Positions 1-26,101 of a stretch of DNA of 64,000 nucleotides are shown here, one piece after another (position 1 is the stretch's first letter; each line of letters starts with the position of its first letter). The translations under genes and the position numbers were made by a program. The stretch comes from Montifringilla adamsi (Eukaryota > Chordata > Aves > Passeriformes > Passeridae). The stretch lies in NCBI GenBank assembly GCA_017590115.1, contig JAGGNK010013670.1:3121147-3185146 (forward strand). Direction: 5' to 3'. The notes beneath the pieces are model-generated. The model ran no database searches. It saw nothing but the letters and a program-made list of their open reading frames with translations, and had not been told where the DNA came from.

Positions 1-150
1 TGCCTGTTCCTCCCTTCTGCTTCTGCCTACTCCTGCCTGCTTTCCCTTGATCCTGTCTGCTCCTTCCTGCCTGCCTGCTCCTGCCTGCCTGCTCCTGTCT
101 GCTCCTATCTGCTTTTGCCTTCCTGTTCCTGCCTGCCTGCAGTGTCACCA
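1..150. repeat. Pyrimidine-rich CTGCCTGCTC-type tandem repeat
   Basis: Imperfect repeats of TCCTGCCTGCC / TGCTCCTGTC run from the left edge to about 145. Confidence 0.7.
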
Positions 151-887
151 GCCTGGGCTGTGTCTGCTCTCTGTCAGACAGCCTCACGAGCTGTTGGCAG
201 AGGGAGGAGGAAGAGTTTGTGCCCCTGCCTTCACCCCTGCCTGCTCCCTGCACGGCTGGGCTCCCTCCCAGGCAGGTCACAGCAGGCCCTGGGGCTTCTC
301 AGGGGTGTGAGACTCAACCTTGGAGCAAAGACTCCTTCTCCCTCCCAGCAGAGACTGGGCACACGTGGCCATGGGGATGGACATCTCCGCTCTCGCTGTG
401 CTCAGTGCCAGTGGGAATGGAGCAGACATCCTGGGAGAGCTGTGGGATGTGGGGAGCTTGGCTCATGCTCTGAGACATCCCATCTGCCCCCAGTGCCACT
501 CTGGCATGAAGGGATGCTGGCCATAGCACAGCAGTGTTGTGGTACTGCAGCTTCCCGTGGCTGTGTGTCACTGGCTGTGAATGGTTAAATAATCTGAGTG
601 AGTCACTTAAACAGACACTGTGCATGTGAAAATAATTGTCTGGGCAGCCTGTGCCTGCCAGGCCGCCAAGCAATCCTCACACGGCCTGTGACTCAAATCA
701 AGCCAGAAGGAGTGTTCTTCACGCTGCTCAGTTGGAAATATTTTGAGGGAAGGCATCCAGCCCTGTTCCCTGTCCCCTCCTTCCTTCAGCGTGGTCTTGT
801 GGCCCTTGCTGGCTCCCTGAGGGGCCACAAGCTCAGCATGGACCTGTGTGTCCTCAGTGGCAGCTTCACAGCAGTGTGACACAGCTC

Positions 888-1430
888 ATAATGGACCTTA
901 AAGACCATCTCATATCTCATCTCATCTCATCTCATCCCCCTGCCATGGGCAGAGACACCTTTCCCTGTCCCAGGCTGCTCCAAGCCCTGTCCAGCCTGGC
1001 CTCGGACACTCCAGGGATGGGGCAGCCCCAGCTGCTCTGGGCACCCTGTGCCAGAGCCTGCCCACCCTCACAGGGAGAAATCTCTTCCCAACATCCCATC
1101 TATCCCTGCCTCTGGCACTGAGAAGCCATTCCCTGTGTCCTGTCCCTCCATGCCTTGTCCCCAGTCCCTCTCCAGCTCTCCTGGAGCCCCTTTAGGTCCT
1201 GGCAGGGTCTCTGAGCTCTCCCCAGAGCCTTCTCCTCTCCAGGTGAGCACCCCCAGCTCTCCCAGCCTGGCTCCAGGGCAGAGGGGCTCCAGCCCTGGAG
1301 CATCTCTGTGGCCTCCTCTGCACTTGCTGCAGTAGCTCCACATCCTTGTGGGTTGGGGTCTCCAGAGCTGGAAGCAGCTCTGCAGGTGAGGTCTCAGAGC
1401 AGAATGGGGGGATCCCTCAGCCTGAATTGA
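888..1430 (-). mobile_element. CR1 LINE fragment
   Basis: Long reverse CR1 3' segment in an STX1A intron: CCTGCCATGGGCAGAGACA, CAGCTGCTCTGGGCACCCTG, then CTCCTGGAGCCCCTTTAGG and CCTCCTCTGCACTTGCTGC. Sequence to about 1950 may be more of the same element, but that is weaker. Confidence 0.8.
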
Positions 1431-2654
1431 CAGGGAGAAGGGAAAGTGCATGGCAGTGAGTTATGAGAAATTGAGGGTGGATGTGGGTGGGAAAGGACCT
1501 TGGCCAGTCCCTTCCAGCAGGTCCAGTGCTCAGCCTTTCACCCAGCCTTGTGCAGAATATCCATAAGGACAGACATCCCACAGCCTCTCTGCATCTGCTG
1601 TTTGACCTCCATCATGGATGTTTTTCTTCTTAATATCGAATTTGCATTTTCCTTGCCCCAGCTTGGTCCAGCACTGCTTGTCCTCTTCCTGTGCACTCCC
1701 AGGCTTCAGTAGGAAGCTGAATGTCACCTGCAAGGACCAGCAGGACACTTGGCCCCAGCTTCTCTCCACCCTGCTGCAGGGTGCTCTCAGACAGCAGTAG
1801 GGACCCCCTTGGCTTTCCTCTTTCCAGGTGAACAGTCCCAGCTCCCAGCCCATCTCATGTCCATGGCAGCCTCTTGTCTCCTGTACTCCTGGTCCTTGTC
1901 TGCTTACCCAGCCTGGATGGCTGCAGGGAGTCACTCAGCCCAGGCTGGTTAATTTCTGTATTAATAAATAATTATTAATTCTTTATTATTGCAGTTACTA
2001 ATTTCTTATTATAACAGTTTCTTATTTTATTACTTTCCTATTATTGCAAATTCTTTCAAGAAATTTCTTCACATTACCATTTCTTATTATTTCTTTTTTT
2101 CTTATTACAAGTTGCTTTTTTTTAAGAATGGGTAAAAAAAAAATTAATCACTTAAATGTGAACTTAAACTGAAAATGTCCTGTTCCTGCATTTGTGCCCC
2201 TTCTCCAGCAAATATCCTGGGGTGAAGGACATCACAGATGTGTTCCTTCTCTCCTTTTCCCAATAGTGCTGAAGCTTGTAGCTCAGGGATAGGAATTTGT
2301 ACAGCTGCCAGAAGGAGAGGACCTTCCCCCAGAACATTCCCATCATCAGGATTTTCTAATTATGCCTGTGACTGGCATCTGGCATCAGAACCATTGACAT
2401 GAGTCAGTCAATATGCCTCAGCTCTATTAAACAAAGTTTTATTTAATTAAGTCTTGATCTCATCAAAATCAAGAGGGAGTGTTGGGCTGGCAGCAGGGAG
2501 AGCTGCACTGGCAGACCACAGCTGGGTCCCAGTGAGCTGGGCTGGGGGCTGTGCCCCTGCTCCAGGGGCTCTGGCAGCTCCTGAAGCACAGATTGCTGAG
2601 GGGCACCTCTGCAAATCCTGGCTTCTTTCAGGACACGCTGGTTTCTGGGAGAGG

Positions 2655-2960
2655 AACCTGTATGTGATCACAGAGGCACGGGATGGTTTGGGTTTGAAGG
2701 GAATTTGAAAGGTTCCACCCCCTGCCATGGCAGGGACACCTTGATTGCTCCGAGCCCCAAGCCTTGGGCACTTGCAGGGATGGGGCAGCCAGAGCTGCTC
2801 TGGGCACCCTGTGCCAGGGCTCACCAGCCCCATGGTCTGACATTTCCTCCCCATGTCTAACCTGACCTCTTTCTTGTTCAGTTTAACACCTGTGTTGGGG
2901 CCCCAGAGCTGGAAGCAGCTGGAGGTCTCAGGAGTGTGAGGAGAGTCCAGCACGGAGCAT
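2655..2960 (-). mobile_element. CR1 LINE fragment
   Basis: Reverse CR1 3' end in an STX1A intron: GGTTTGGGTTTGAAGGGAA, CCCCTGCCATGGCAGGGACA and CTGGGCACCCTGTGCCAGGG. Confidence 0.8.
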
Positions 2961-2988
2961 GGGGTGGTGGAAGTGCCCCCAGTCTGCA

Positions 2989-3375
2989 TGTGAGAGTGTT
3001 CCCAGTCTGGATTGTGGGAATGCTCCCAGCCTAGGGGTGAGAGTGTCCCCAGTCTGGATTGTGGGAGTGCTCCCAGCCTGGGGGTGAGAGTGTTCCCAGT
3101 CTAGATTGTGGGAATGCTCCCAGCCTGGGGGTGAGAGTGTTCCCAGTCTGGGGGTAAGAGTGTTCCCAGTCTGGGAGTGGGAGTGCTCCCAGTCTAGGGG
3201 TGAGAGTGTTCCCAGTCTGGATTGTGGGAGTGCTCCCAGCCTGGGGGTGGAAGTTTTCCCAGTCTGGATGTGGGAGCGCTCCCAGCCTGGGGGTGGAAGT
3301 TTTCCCAGTCTGGATGTGGGAGTGCTCCCAGTCTGGGAATTGGGAGTGTTTTCAGTCAGGGGTTGGAAATTGTTC
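2989..3375. repeat. Minisatellite, about 45 bp unit, before an STX1A exon
   Basis: At least seven imperfect copies of a unit built from GGGAGTGCTCCCAGCCTGGG and GAGAGTGTTCCCAGTCTGG. The array ends about 110 bp before the STX1A exon at 3484. Confidence 0.85.
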
Positions 3376-3483
3376 CAGTTAGAGGGTTGAAGGGCTCGCA
3401 GCTCTGGTCTCTACACTCTGCAGGGCAGCAGATTTTAGTGGTGTCTGCAGCACATCCATGTTTGCTCTTTCCTCTCTCCCCAG

Positions 3484-16912
<13,429 letters not shown>

Positions 16913-19900
16913 ACTCACCCCCCAGGACTGTTTGTGTGCGATGGACGGAGCCGCGCGTGCCATGGGGCTGCAGCCACACCAGAGCAACCCACGCAGCCCC
17001 GGAGCCTCCCAGCAGCATTTCAGTTTTAATGCATGGTTGTTTGTGACGCTGTGTGTGCGGTGCGGTGCGTCTGTGTGGAGGGAGCTCCAGCCCCGGGGCG
17101 CAGGCGGGGGGCCGGCGATGGTGATGGGTGCGAGGGGGACCCCGGCGGGGAACCCAAGCTCTCATCACTGCTCCAGGCTGGGGGGCTGGCTGGGACCGGG
17201 TGGGGGACAGAAGTGCCCGTGGGCACTGCTGCTCATCCTGTGATGGGCAGTCTGTGTTAGTGACAGGGGAGGGATGGGAGGGATGGTGGGTGTTAGGGGT
17301 CCTCGGGAGTACGGTGCCCAGTCAGCCTGCCCAGCTTGCCCATCACCTCCAACTCATGTCAGCCGCATCTGTGCTTGCAAACACCTTCCCTTGGGCTGCT
17401 TCTCTCCGGGGCCCTTCCCCAGGGGTGTGCTCTGCCCAGCCCTGCCTGGCCAGTGACTGTGTCGGGCTCTGGGGCTCCATCCCTGCCACTCCTCCTGTGG
17501 CAGGGCTGTCCCCTCCCCACATGAGCCCTCACCCCAGTAGGGTGCCAAAGGCTGGATGTGCAGGTGGTGGGTGCCTGACGGAGCATGTGCTGCTTGGGGC
17601 CATCACAGTAGCCTGGGGACAGGAATGAGGCACGTGGGGGCCAGTGCTGCTCCTGGTTGCTGGCCTGACAGGGCAGGGTGGCACTGAGTCTAAGGCCAGT
17701 GAACTTCCCTGGCTGCTCATCCTGCAGCCAGCCTCATCACAGGCTCTCAGCCCTGGCACACGGTGGTCCTGGCTCCTCTTGCCCACAGGCTGGACTCTGC
17801 CTGCTGGGGTTTGGGGCTGTTGCTGATGCCCACAGCCCCTGGCAGCAGTCACCTGCAAGCAGGTCAGCTCCAGCCTTGCTTTTTCATACCCTTGGCTGGG
17901 GGTTAGAAGCAGTTGGGCTTTCTCCTGTTGTGGTCCCAGGAGCAGCCCTTGCTGCATCCAGCCCCCTCCAAAGTGAGGAGTAGCTGCCTTCCTCCTCCTG
18001 TATCCAGTCTGGTTCTGAACAGGCCAGTGCCTGACTGCCTGTTTGCCACCTCCTGGCACCGTGCCCTCCTGCCCAGCCATCCAGTGAGGCACCTGCTCAG
18101 TGGGGAGCTGTGGGACAACCTGGGTGCCCTGTGCCCTCTGCCGTGCCCATGACACAGATGTAGCTGCTGTGGGGGTCTCACTGGCAGCTCAGGGGGGTCC
18201 AGTACTGCCATTGCCTGTTTCCCTCAGGCTAGGGACAGGGCTCTCCCCTCACCTTCCTCTGGAGACCTCAGGGCTCTGGCTGGCCTGTGCACATGCCAAA
18301 GCACCACAGAGTCCCAAGGTAGGACCCACTGCCACTCTGGGACAGGGGCTGGCTGTCAGGTGCTGGTAGCAGAAAAGGGACACTGGATGGCAGACAGTAT
18401 TCCAGCCTCGGGCAGCATCACCTCCCAGCTCCCACCAGCACCAGGGCAGGGCTGCTCCACACGCTGGCAGGGTGCTGTGGCTCAGGCACTGGCTGTGTGT
18501 GGTGCCCCTGGGTACAGGGGAAAGGCAGTGGCTGCAGCCACAGAGTGCTGCCTGCCCCAGGACCAGCCCAGCAGCAGCCCTGGCACAGCTTCTCTGCCAC
18601 TGTCACCCAAGGTCCCCCCGCAGAGCCCCTTGCTGCATGCAGCTGCCCTTGGGAAGTGGGTCCAGCCTGGTTCCCCACTCTGCCCAGTCCCAGCCCCTCG
18701 GGCTGCAGCCATGGGAACACCCCAGACCAGAGCCCACTCCTTCACAGTCCCACAGCACCGATGTGAGCTCCAGCACTGCAGCCTGCGTGCACTGAAGGGC
18801 TTGGGGTACCAGGACCACGCAGGCAGGGCTAGGAGGCAGGCAAGGGCAGGGTCTCTGCTCCAGAGGGACATCTGGCTGCAGAAGGGAGTGGTCATGCTTC
18901 TGTCCCTCAGCAGCTCCCTGCCACTGCCGTCCATGCTTACTCTGCCAGGCCAGCAAGAGCCCCAGGGCCCCTCCAGGAAGCAATAACACTGGGCAGGCAG
19001 GAAAACCCTCCTCCCAGGCTGCTGCCCTGCAGCCATGCTCCTGCCCTGCAGCCATGCCAACTGCTAGCACAAGGTGACTTTTTTTTCTTCCAGGCAGCGG
19101 CTTTAGTGGCACAAGCTCACCTGACATCAGGGCTGTGGCACCCCTGTCAAGGCACAAGGCCAGGAACTGCCTCCAGGGGGGTTCTTGGCCCTTGCTCCTT
19201 GTTGGCACCACCACTGCCAGCAGCCCCCAGAGCAGCAGGAGTCAGATGGGGCCAGTCAGGGCCACTGGCACTTTGCTGGGATCCTGAGGGCAGCAGCAGT
19301 GCTGGGCTCCAAAGCCAGGGAGATGAGGAACAGGCTGCCACTGCTGCCCCACAGGCAGGCTCACACTGTCCTCGCTGTGAGGGGAGGGTGTTTTGGTGCA
19401 ATAATTACCCCTGCACTACGGGAAGCCCCATTGAGTTCCTTTTCACCTACCTGTCGTTGCATGTACAGACCAAATCACCAAGTGTGGTTGTGCTTTGGGA
19501 AGACGTTTCACCTTTTCTTTCCAGCCCCCGACCTGCACCCGCTTGTCCTTTGGGTTCCACCTCCTCTGTTCCAAGTGCCACCTGCCCTCCCCACGCCGGG
19601 AGCGTGTTGATGCAGTATTCCATGAGCAGTGTGGGGCACGCACAGCTTGCACTCGAACTGGGGATTGGTTTTTTTTTGGTTTTTTTTTGTAATTAATGTA
19701 CTTGAAGGCTTTCCGAGCCCCCTGTGGAGTTCTACTGTTGCTGTACTGTGAGCTAAGTGTCCTTGTTTTCTATGTGGATCTTGACCCTGGCTTGCTCTGT
19801 CTCACTGGGCTGGATGACACTGTATGTTGCCTCTCTTCTCCTTCCCTCTTTCCCTTCCTGCTAGCATTCCTTTCTTCTCCCAAGGCTTTGGGTGCAAAAC

Positions 19901-19955
19901 AGCTTCCCATTTTGTGGAATTTTTATGTAGAATAAACATTTGTAACTGTAAAGCT
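16913..19955 (+). other. STX1A: STX1A 3' untranslated region
   Basis: Non-coding sequence from the TAG at 16912 to a consensus AATAAA at 19931-19936. No other + strand gene starts here and no repeat was recognised. A roughly 3 kb 3'UTR is inferred from the absence of an earlier canonical signal. The stretch is GC-rich at first and T-rich from about 19.5 kb. Confidence 0.55.
19931..19936 (+). terminator. Poly(A) signal, STX1A
   Basis: AATAAA on the + strand, the first canonical signal noticed after the STX1A stop codon. Cleavage would fall near 19950, about 600 bp from the BUD23 stop on the opposite strand. Confidence 0.6.
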
Positions 19956-20559
19956 CTGGGTGGCACCTCTCCTTGTTTCAAGGGAAGGGAAGAGGTGATG
20001 GGGGGTCCAGTCAGCTCCAGCACTCTGGAAGCACTAAAGCAAACAGGGTGGGCTTGGTGCTAAGCACCAACAGGAGCAAATAGCTACTGGAATAACACTT
20101 GGAGTCAGAAGCAACTTTGTCCTCATGGATCCACACCTTGACAGCATGGATCCTCTGCAGGCAGAGGGGAAGCTGGCAGGGAATGAGGTGCCCTATTCCT
20201 ACCTCAGTACTCCCAGCACCAAGGGCAGGACGCAGGACACCAGCAAACACTTCCAACTCTTTGATTCTTTAGTGAGGAACTGGATATCACATCCAGGCTT
20301 ACCTGGAGCTCAGCTGGCTCACTGCACTCAGAAAGGTAAGTGATGGCACTGTAGAGCACTGCCCAGTCTGCACCTTCACCAGGGAAACAGGGCTGGAAGC
20401 TTTGCTGTATGGCAGCACCTGAGCCAGTTTGTACCTTTAAGAGCCACAATGACCAGTCCCAGCAAGTCCCCAGGCATGGGGTGCCATCTGTGCCATCCAC
20501 AGGAGGCTCTCTGGAGGCACCCACATACCACCTTCCATGGCAGCAGTGTCCAGAGCAGC

Positions 20560-23500
20560 TCAGAAGCGAGGACGGCGCTTCCGCCCTGTGTATTTCGTGT
20601 CTGCTCGCACCTCCCTGTGGGAAAAGCAGGGAACAGCTCAGCACCACCTGCAGGGCACCTCGGGAGGGGAAGGGGAAGGGAGCAGGTTTGTGGCAGGAGG
20701 TTGGGCAGGTGACAGCAGGCCAGCCCAGCCTCTGAGGCAGGACTCAGCTGGACTCACTTGCCCTGGCGTCGTCTGCGCTCCTTCTTCTCCAGGATCCAGT
20801 CCCGGCTTTTCTTCACGGACTTGCCCTTGATGTTCCTGAACCGTGTCCTGTGGGGAGAGTGGACAGCAGCTGGAGAGAACTGAGGTGTGGGGGCACATTT
20901 CTCTGCCCCAGAGGATTGTCACCCAGAACTGGCTCACAGAAGTAGTGAGTTTCCCTGCTGCCACCCTGGGCAAGAGGCTCAGGCAGCACTGGGGCAGGTG
21001 GCCAAACTTCAGACACACTGGAAGAAGAGGAGGAGGAGGAGGAGGAGGAGGAGAAGGAGAAGGCTGATTCCAGCCCTGGCTGGGAGCTGAGGGATCCTGA
21101 CCCATGAACTCCCCCAGGCCATACCCCGTGTCACACCAGCAGCATGCTGCTCTCTGGGATCTCAGAGCATTACAGGCTCATGCACAACCACCTTCCCCTT
21201 GGCTGCTCTACTCCAAACAAGGCAGACAAAGTCAGGCTTCCTACAGTGTTCCCAGCTCTGCTACTGCCCTCCCAGACCAGACTGCCCTTAGACTGAGCAG
21301 AGAACAACAGTGTGAGAGGCAGGAAAACATGGCAGCCACAAGCTCCTGGCAGCCATGACAACTTTCCTCTGGTTTTTGTTCTGTCTCTCCCAATGGTTGC
21401 AAGAGGGGCTCCTCCCTGCACCACTGCTGTGGGAAGAGACAGGCCCAGCAGCAGAAACCCCCAGGCCACAGCTAAGACCTGGACAGGAGAAAAAAGGGAA
21501 TGCCAGGACTCAGGCACTGCAGCCTGCCTCCATGGCTCCATCACAAGCCCTGTAAACATTCCCTCTGCCACACCACTGGCATCAGCTGGAGAGCCCAGTG
21601 CTGGACAGAAAGCACAGCTGACTGACTGCTCAGCTACAGCTCTAGGGTGAGCACCTACAGTCCCACGGAACAGCCCTGGGAACTATCTAGTTTTGTTCCC
21701 TGTGTCCAGGCCCTTGGGAAGATAAAGCAGTTCTCCCCTGGGCTGCTGTGAGTCATCCCTGTCCTTCCCCTCCCACTGAGTCTCCCACAGCAGCAGTGTG
21801 GTCCCCAGTAAAGCTCAGCCCTCCAAGGCCCCCTCTCTTTGCAGGGAGAACTTGCAGCCTCACCCCCACACGATACCTCTCGTTGGTGAACTTTGCCTGG
21901 TGCAGCTCTTCACTGGCACACTCGGTACCAAGGCCCTGGAAAGCAAAATTGGGAAGTTGTGTTCTCCTCTGGACCAGGCACAGCCCATCAAAACTAAGGG
22001 GAATGCAGGGATCTGCAAGGGGAAGGACCAGAGCAGGAACAAACTGCTCTTCCAGAAATCATGGCAAAAAAAGGCAGATGTCAGAAGAACAGCTTTAAAG
22101 AGGGAAGGGTTAGATTGGATATGGGAACACCCTGTGAGGGTGGTGAGGCCCTGGCCCAGGGTGCCCAGAGAAGCTGTGGCTGTCCCAACCCTGGAAGTGT
22201 CCAAGGCCAGGTTGGACAGAGCTTGGAGCAACCTGGGATAGTGAAAAGTGTCCCTGCCATGGGAAGGGTTTGGAACAAGATGAGCTGGAAGGTCCCTTCC
22301 AACCCAAACCAGTCTGTGATGATGTGAGAGCAGGGCTTGGTGACTGGCAGAAAATGTATAAATGAAGTCACATCTGCACTCCCAGAGCTGTTTGGCTCCC
22401 ACACTGCCCACAGCTCCTCCACATCACCCAGGACAGCAGCTCTGCTGCCTCATGGAGGCCCTCACCTTTGGTAATGTGCCAGATGTCCCAACAAAGAGAC
22501 AGAGGAAGAACCTGGAAGAACAAGAATAAGGAGCATGAACATGGGATTCAGCATGTGAGTCTCAGTTCCCAGGCAAGACTGAGATGGTTTATAACAGAGT
22601 CAGATCTGAGCTTTAACCTCTGTCCAGAACTGTATAATGGAAGAGAGAACAGCTCAGGAAACAAACACACACACACAAAAAAACCCAAACAAAAACAAAA
22701 CAAAAAACCCCCCCAAACAACAACAAAAAAAAACAAAAAACAAACAAAACCAAACAAACAAAAAAAACCAAAAAAATACCCAAAAGAAACCCACAATCAA
22801 CAAAAAAATAAAAAAAAACCCCCGAAAACAAACCACCACTGCTAAATCTGGGCCTCACCCCAAACACAGACAGAGATCCAGGACTCACTTCTTGGCTTTG
22901 GCACTGTTGGGGTAATCCACCACCATTCCCCCTGTAAATCCAGCTCTCATGGCTTGGGCAGTGATGAGCTCCAGCTGGGAAAAGCAGCAGGTGCAAAGTT
23001 AATGAGCAGTCATCCCTCAGGAAAGCCCAAGAGGCCTCTGGGAGCACACACCTAGCTGGGCATTCCCAAGAGGAACTGCCTCCTCCTGCTGAGCTCTGCA
23101 GCTATCTCCTGGTCCTGCAGTCCCATCCAGACACCAATTCCCTGCTTTTGCTGGTTCTCCCTGCTCCTCAGTCTAGCTGGGGTAGCTGGCACAGCAGACT
23201 CTCCAGGAGAGGGATACTGGGCTGGATTTTCCAGACCTGAGTTAAGCCAGTCTTCAAACCCACACTCACATCCTGTCCCCCCACTTTAATTTTAAGGCTC
23301 AGCCCAAGACAATCTATGAAACAACAGAACATGCACAAGGTATCCTCCTCACAGGTTATTTTTTTGGGCTCCTGAAGAGCTTTAGAAGTGGCAGGAGGGA
23401 CAGAGACACTGCCTTGATGTGGAAGAACACGATGCAAACAGTGAATGATTTCTCTGCCTGTACCCCTCCCAGCTGAGTGATGGGCTGTACCTGCTCTGAG

Positions 23501-26101
23501 TTCTCAGGGTACAACTGCAGCACAGCTCGGGATCCTCGGGCCTGCAGGAAACAGAGCTGATCACACACCTGCCCCAGAGCAGGTAACCCCTCTGGGTCAC
23601 CCACCCTAGTCCCAGGCACGAGCTCCCTCCTCCCCAAAACCTCCAGGACAGGACTCCCAGGAGAGCTGCTCAGCCCACAGAGCCAGTGAGGCACAGGGGG
23701 AACACCAGCTATCCCAGAATCATGAACTGCTAGGTTTGGAAAACACCACCAACACCATCAAGTCCAACCCTGATGAGAAGCAGCACCAGGCAAGAAGGCA
23801 GCAGTGGCTGCTCCTGCCAGCCCTGCCTCAGAGAAGCATTTACTTAAAACAACCTGACTTGAAGTATCCTGCTAAAAAGCAAAGCCATAAGAGCAGCAGA
23901 GACTTGGCTGGTGAAGGGTGGCACTTACCAGGGCAGTGTAAAGAGTGGAGAAGAATCTGTAGAGGCGTTTGGGGGGGCTGTGTGACTTCTTGTCAGCATT
24001 ACAGAGCCACTGCACTGCAGAAATACTGAGAAGGAAAATAAGAACCCCAGGATAGAGTCATTGGTTCCTTCACAGAGCTTGCCACCTCCTTTTGAGCTGA
24101 ATTCTTGCTCTAAGCACGTGCTGGGCCTCAGGGAAATAATTTAATTTCCTCTGTTGCTTTGCCTTCTATTTCACAGCTACACAAACCCCTCTGGAGACTC
24201 ACAAAACTTAACAAGGTGCATAAGTTAAAGGACAAAAGCATCACCAAGCATCCACTTTAGTCCAAGTGCTCAAATCCTAGAATGACAGAATGCTTTGGGT
24301 TGGAAGAGACCTTAAAGCTCAGCTTGTTCCAGCCCTTGCCAAGGGCAGGAACACCTCCCACTAGACTAGGTTGCTCTAAGCTTTGTCCAACCTGGCCTTG
24401 GATGGATCCAGGGATGGGGCAGCCACAGCTGCTCTGGGCACCCTGGAGGCCTCACAGGGAAGGATTTCTTCCCTGTATCTCACCTAAATTTTCCCCCTTT
24501 CAGCCGGAAGCCATTACTCCTGCTCCAAGCATTACAGCTCCTGAGCAGCACTGGAGAGCTGAGCTGTGTCCCTTGCCTGGCCAAGCAGGTTTTCCCACAG
24601 AGCAATCGAAGCCAGAGCTTTTGGCTCAGCAATGGACAGCCCTTGCTTGTTCCCAGCTGTTCTCTGAGCACCTAAGTCACTCTGTCCCCTTCATCCCAAA
24701 GCCAAGCATCAAACCTTGTTCCAGGGATTGACTTCTCTAAGCTATGCCACTTTATACTTTGTTCTCCTCCTTGGAGCAGGTCTCAGCCACCCTGACAATA
24801 TCCCCAGCTTTACTTTCTTCCCTTCAACAAAATTCCTAGCTCAGCAGCACCAAAGGACAAGCATCACCTGGCAAACAGCTGTCACAAGCTGTCTCTACCA
24901 CCCAGAACTTTGGAGGTTTGTGCTTTGGAGGAGTGATGGAGCCAAGGTGCACCGAGCAAAGAGAGAGGCTGACACGGCCAGTCCCTCTCACCTGTGATTT
25001 ACCAGGTGTGCACCATGGGTACTGACCAGTTCTGGGGGTGTCAGGAGAGCTCAGCTACAGCACAGACTCACCTGATACAGCCATCAAACATGCCAGGCCT
25101 GAAGGGGATGCCATGCCCCACATCTGCAAGGAGCAGGTCTCCTTCCACCTCCCTCTCCACGGCCACATCTGCACAGAACACAGCACAGCTCAGGCAATCA
25201 GCTCCCACCCCTGGGGCCTCTGAGGGTCTCAGGGGAGGTTGTGCTCACCCAGCATGGCAGGGCTGATGTCCATGCCAATCCAGTAGTGACCCTCCTCAGA
25301 GATGTAATCCCCACTCAGCCCTGAGCCACAGCTAGAGGGAGGAAAGGGGAAAGTGCTGGGGTCGTGAAGCTGCTCTGAGGCTGTGCTGGCCAAACACACC
25401 CAGCGTCACAGCAGCCTACCCCTCGTATTCAGCCCACAAAAGACACCGGGACACGGCCACCACCCCCTTGCCCGTGCACCCCTCCAGCCCAGACGTGCCA
25501 CAGCCCGGGCAGAGCCCCGCTCACCCCACGTCCAGGAGGAGGCACGCACGGTCCTCGGGCAGCCCCAGCAGCTCCACAGCCCGCTCCGACATCTGCGACT
25601 GGATCTCCACCACGCGGGAGCTGAGGCACAGAGCAGAGCGTGGGCGACATCCCCGGCACTGTGGGACTGGAACCGCCCCGCCCCGCGGCAGGACCCGAGC
25701 ATCGCCCCGCGGCAGGATCCGACCCTGGCCCTCCCTCCCGCCGCTGCCGGACCCCCAGGCCTCACGGACCCCCAGGCCCCCACGGCTCCCGGCAGGATCC
25801 AGGACCAACCCCACCCGCGGTGGTTCCGCCCGATGCCGGCCCCACGCGAGACCCCTCCCCGCCCCACGACAGGCCGCGCTCGGCCCCGCGGCGCCGGTCC
25901 CGCCGTACTTCTGGGTGTATTTCCGCGCCTCAGCCTCATCGTAGAACTGTAACGAGAGAGCGGTGGGCGCGGTGAGGCCCGGTCCCCCCAGCCGTGCCCG
26001 GTTCCCCCCCTCCCAGCCATGCCCGGTCCCCCCGGCCGTGCCCGGTCCCTCACCAGCTCGGGCGGCCCGCGGTGCTCGGGCCGGCGGCCGCTGCCCGCCA
26101 T
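20560..26101 (-). CDS. BUD23: 18S rRNA (guanine-N7) methyltransferase BUD23 (WBSCR22)
   Basis: SAM-dependent enzyme that, with TRMT112, makes m7G in 18S rRNA during 40S maturation in the nucleus. Twelve exons on the minus strand: 26101-26054, 25946-25909, 25620-25525, 25331-25249, 25168-25072, 24025-23929, 23541-23491, 22974-22889, 22511-22466, 21935-21877, 20847-20758 and 20614-20560. They sum to 846 nt, giving 281 aa, the length of the human protein, with every phase matching. The start [16 protein letters not shown] matches the family. Motif I is DVGCGSGLSG (D59-G68); the acidic residue after the next strand is D82 in GMDISPAML. The tail is rich in Lys/Arg ([18 protein letters not shown]), as expected for a nuclear protein. 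It is head-to-head with DNAJC30 and convergent with STX1A. CR1 pieces lie in introns 5, 6 and 9. The gene looks intact. Confidence 0.97.
21019..21062. repeat. (GGA)n purine tract
   Basis: Near-perfect AGG/AGA triplets in BUD23 intron 10. Confidence 0.85.
22090..22330 (+). mobile_element. CR1 LINE fragment in BUD23 intron 9
   Basis: Sense CR1 3' end: GTGAGGGTGGTGAGGCCCTG, GGAAGTGTCCAAGGCCAGG, GGTCCCTTCCAACCCAAACC. Antisense to BUD23. Confidence 0.85.
22665..22835. repeat. A/C low-complexity tract
   Basis: About 170 bp of AAAC-type runs in BUD23 intron 8. It creates Lys/Gln/Asn-rich or Phe-rich false frames. Confidence 0.85.
24268..24500 (-). mobile_element. CR1 LINE fragment in BUD23 intron 5
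   Basis: Reverse CR1 3' end: AGAATGACAGAATGCTTTGG tail, GGTTGGAAGAGACCTTAAAG, CCAACCTGGCCTTGGATGG. A short related piece is at about 23705-23775 in intron 6. Confidence 0.85.

Noticed and set aside
22468..22915. Lys/Asn/Gln-rich and Phe-rich frames
   Set aside because: Translations of an A/C-rich low-complexity tract in a BUD23 intron.
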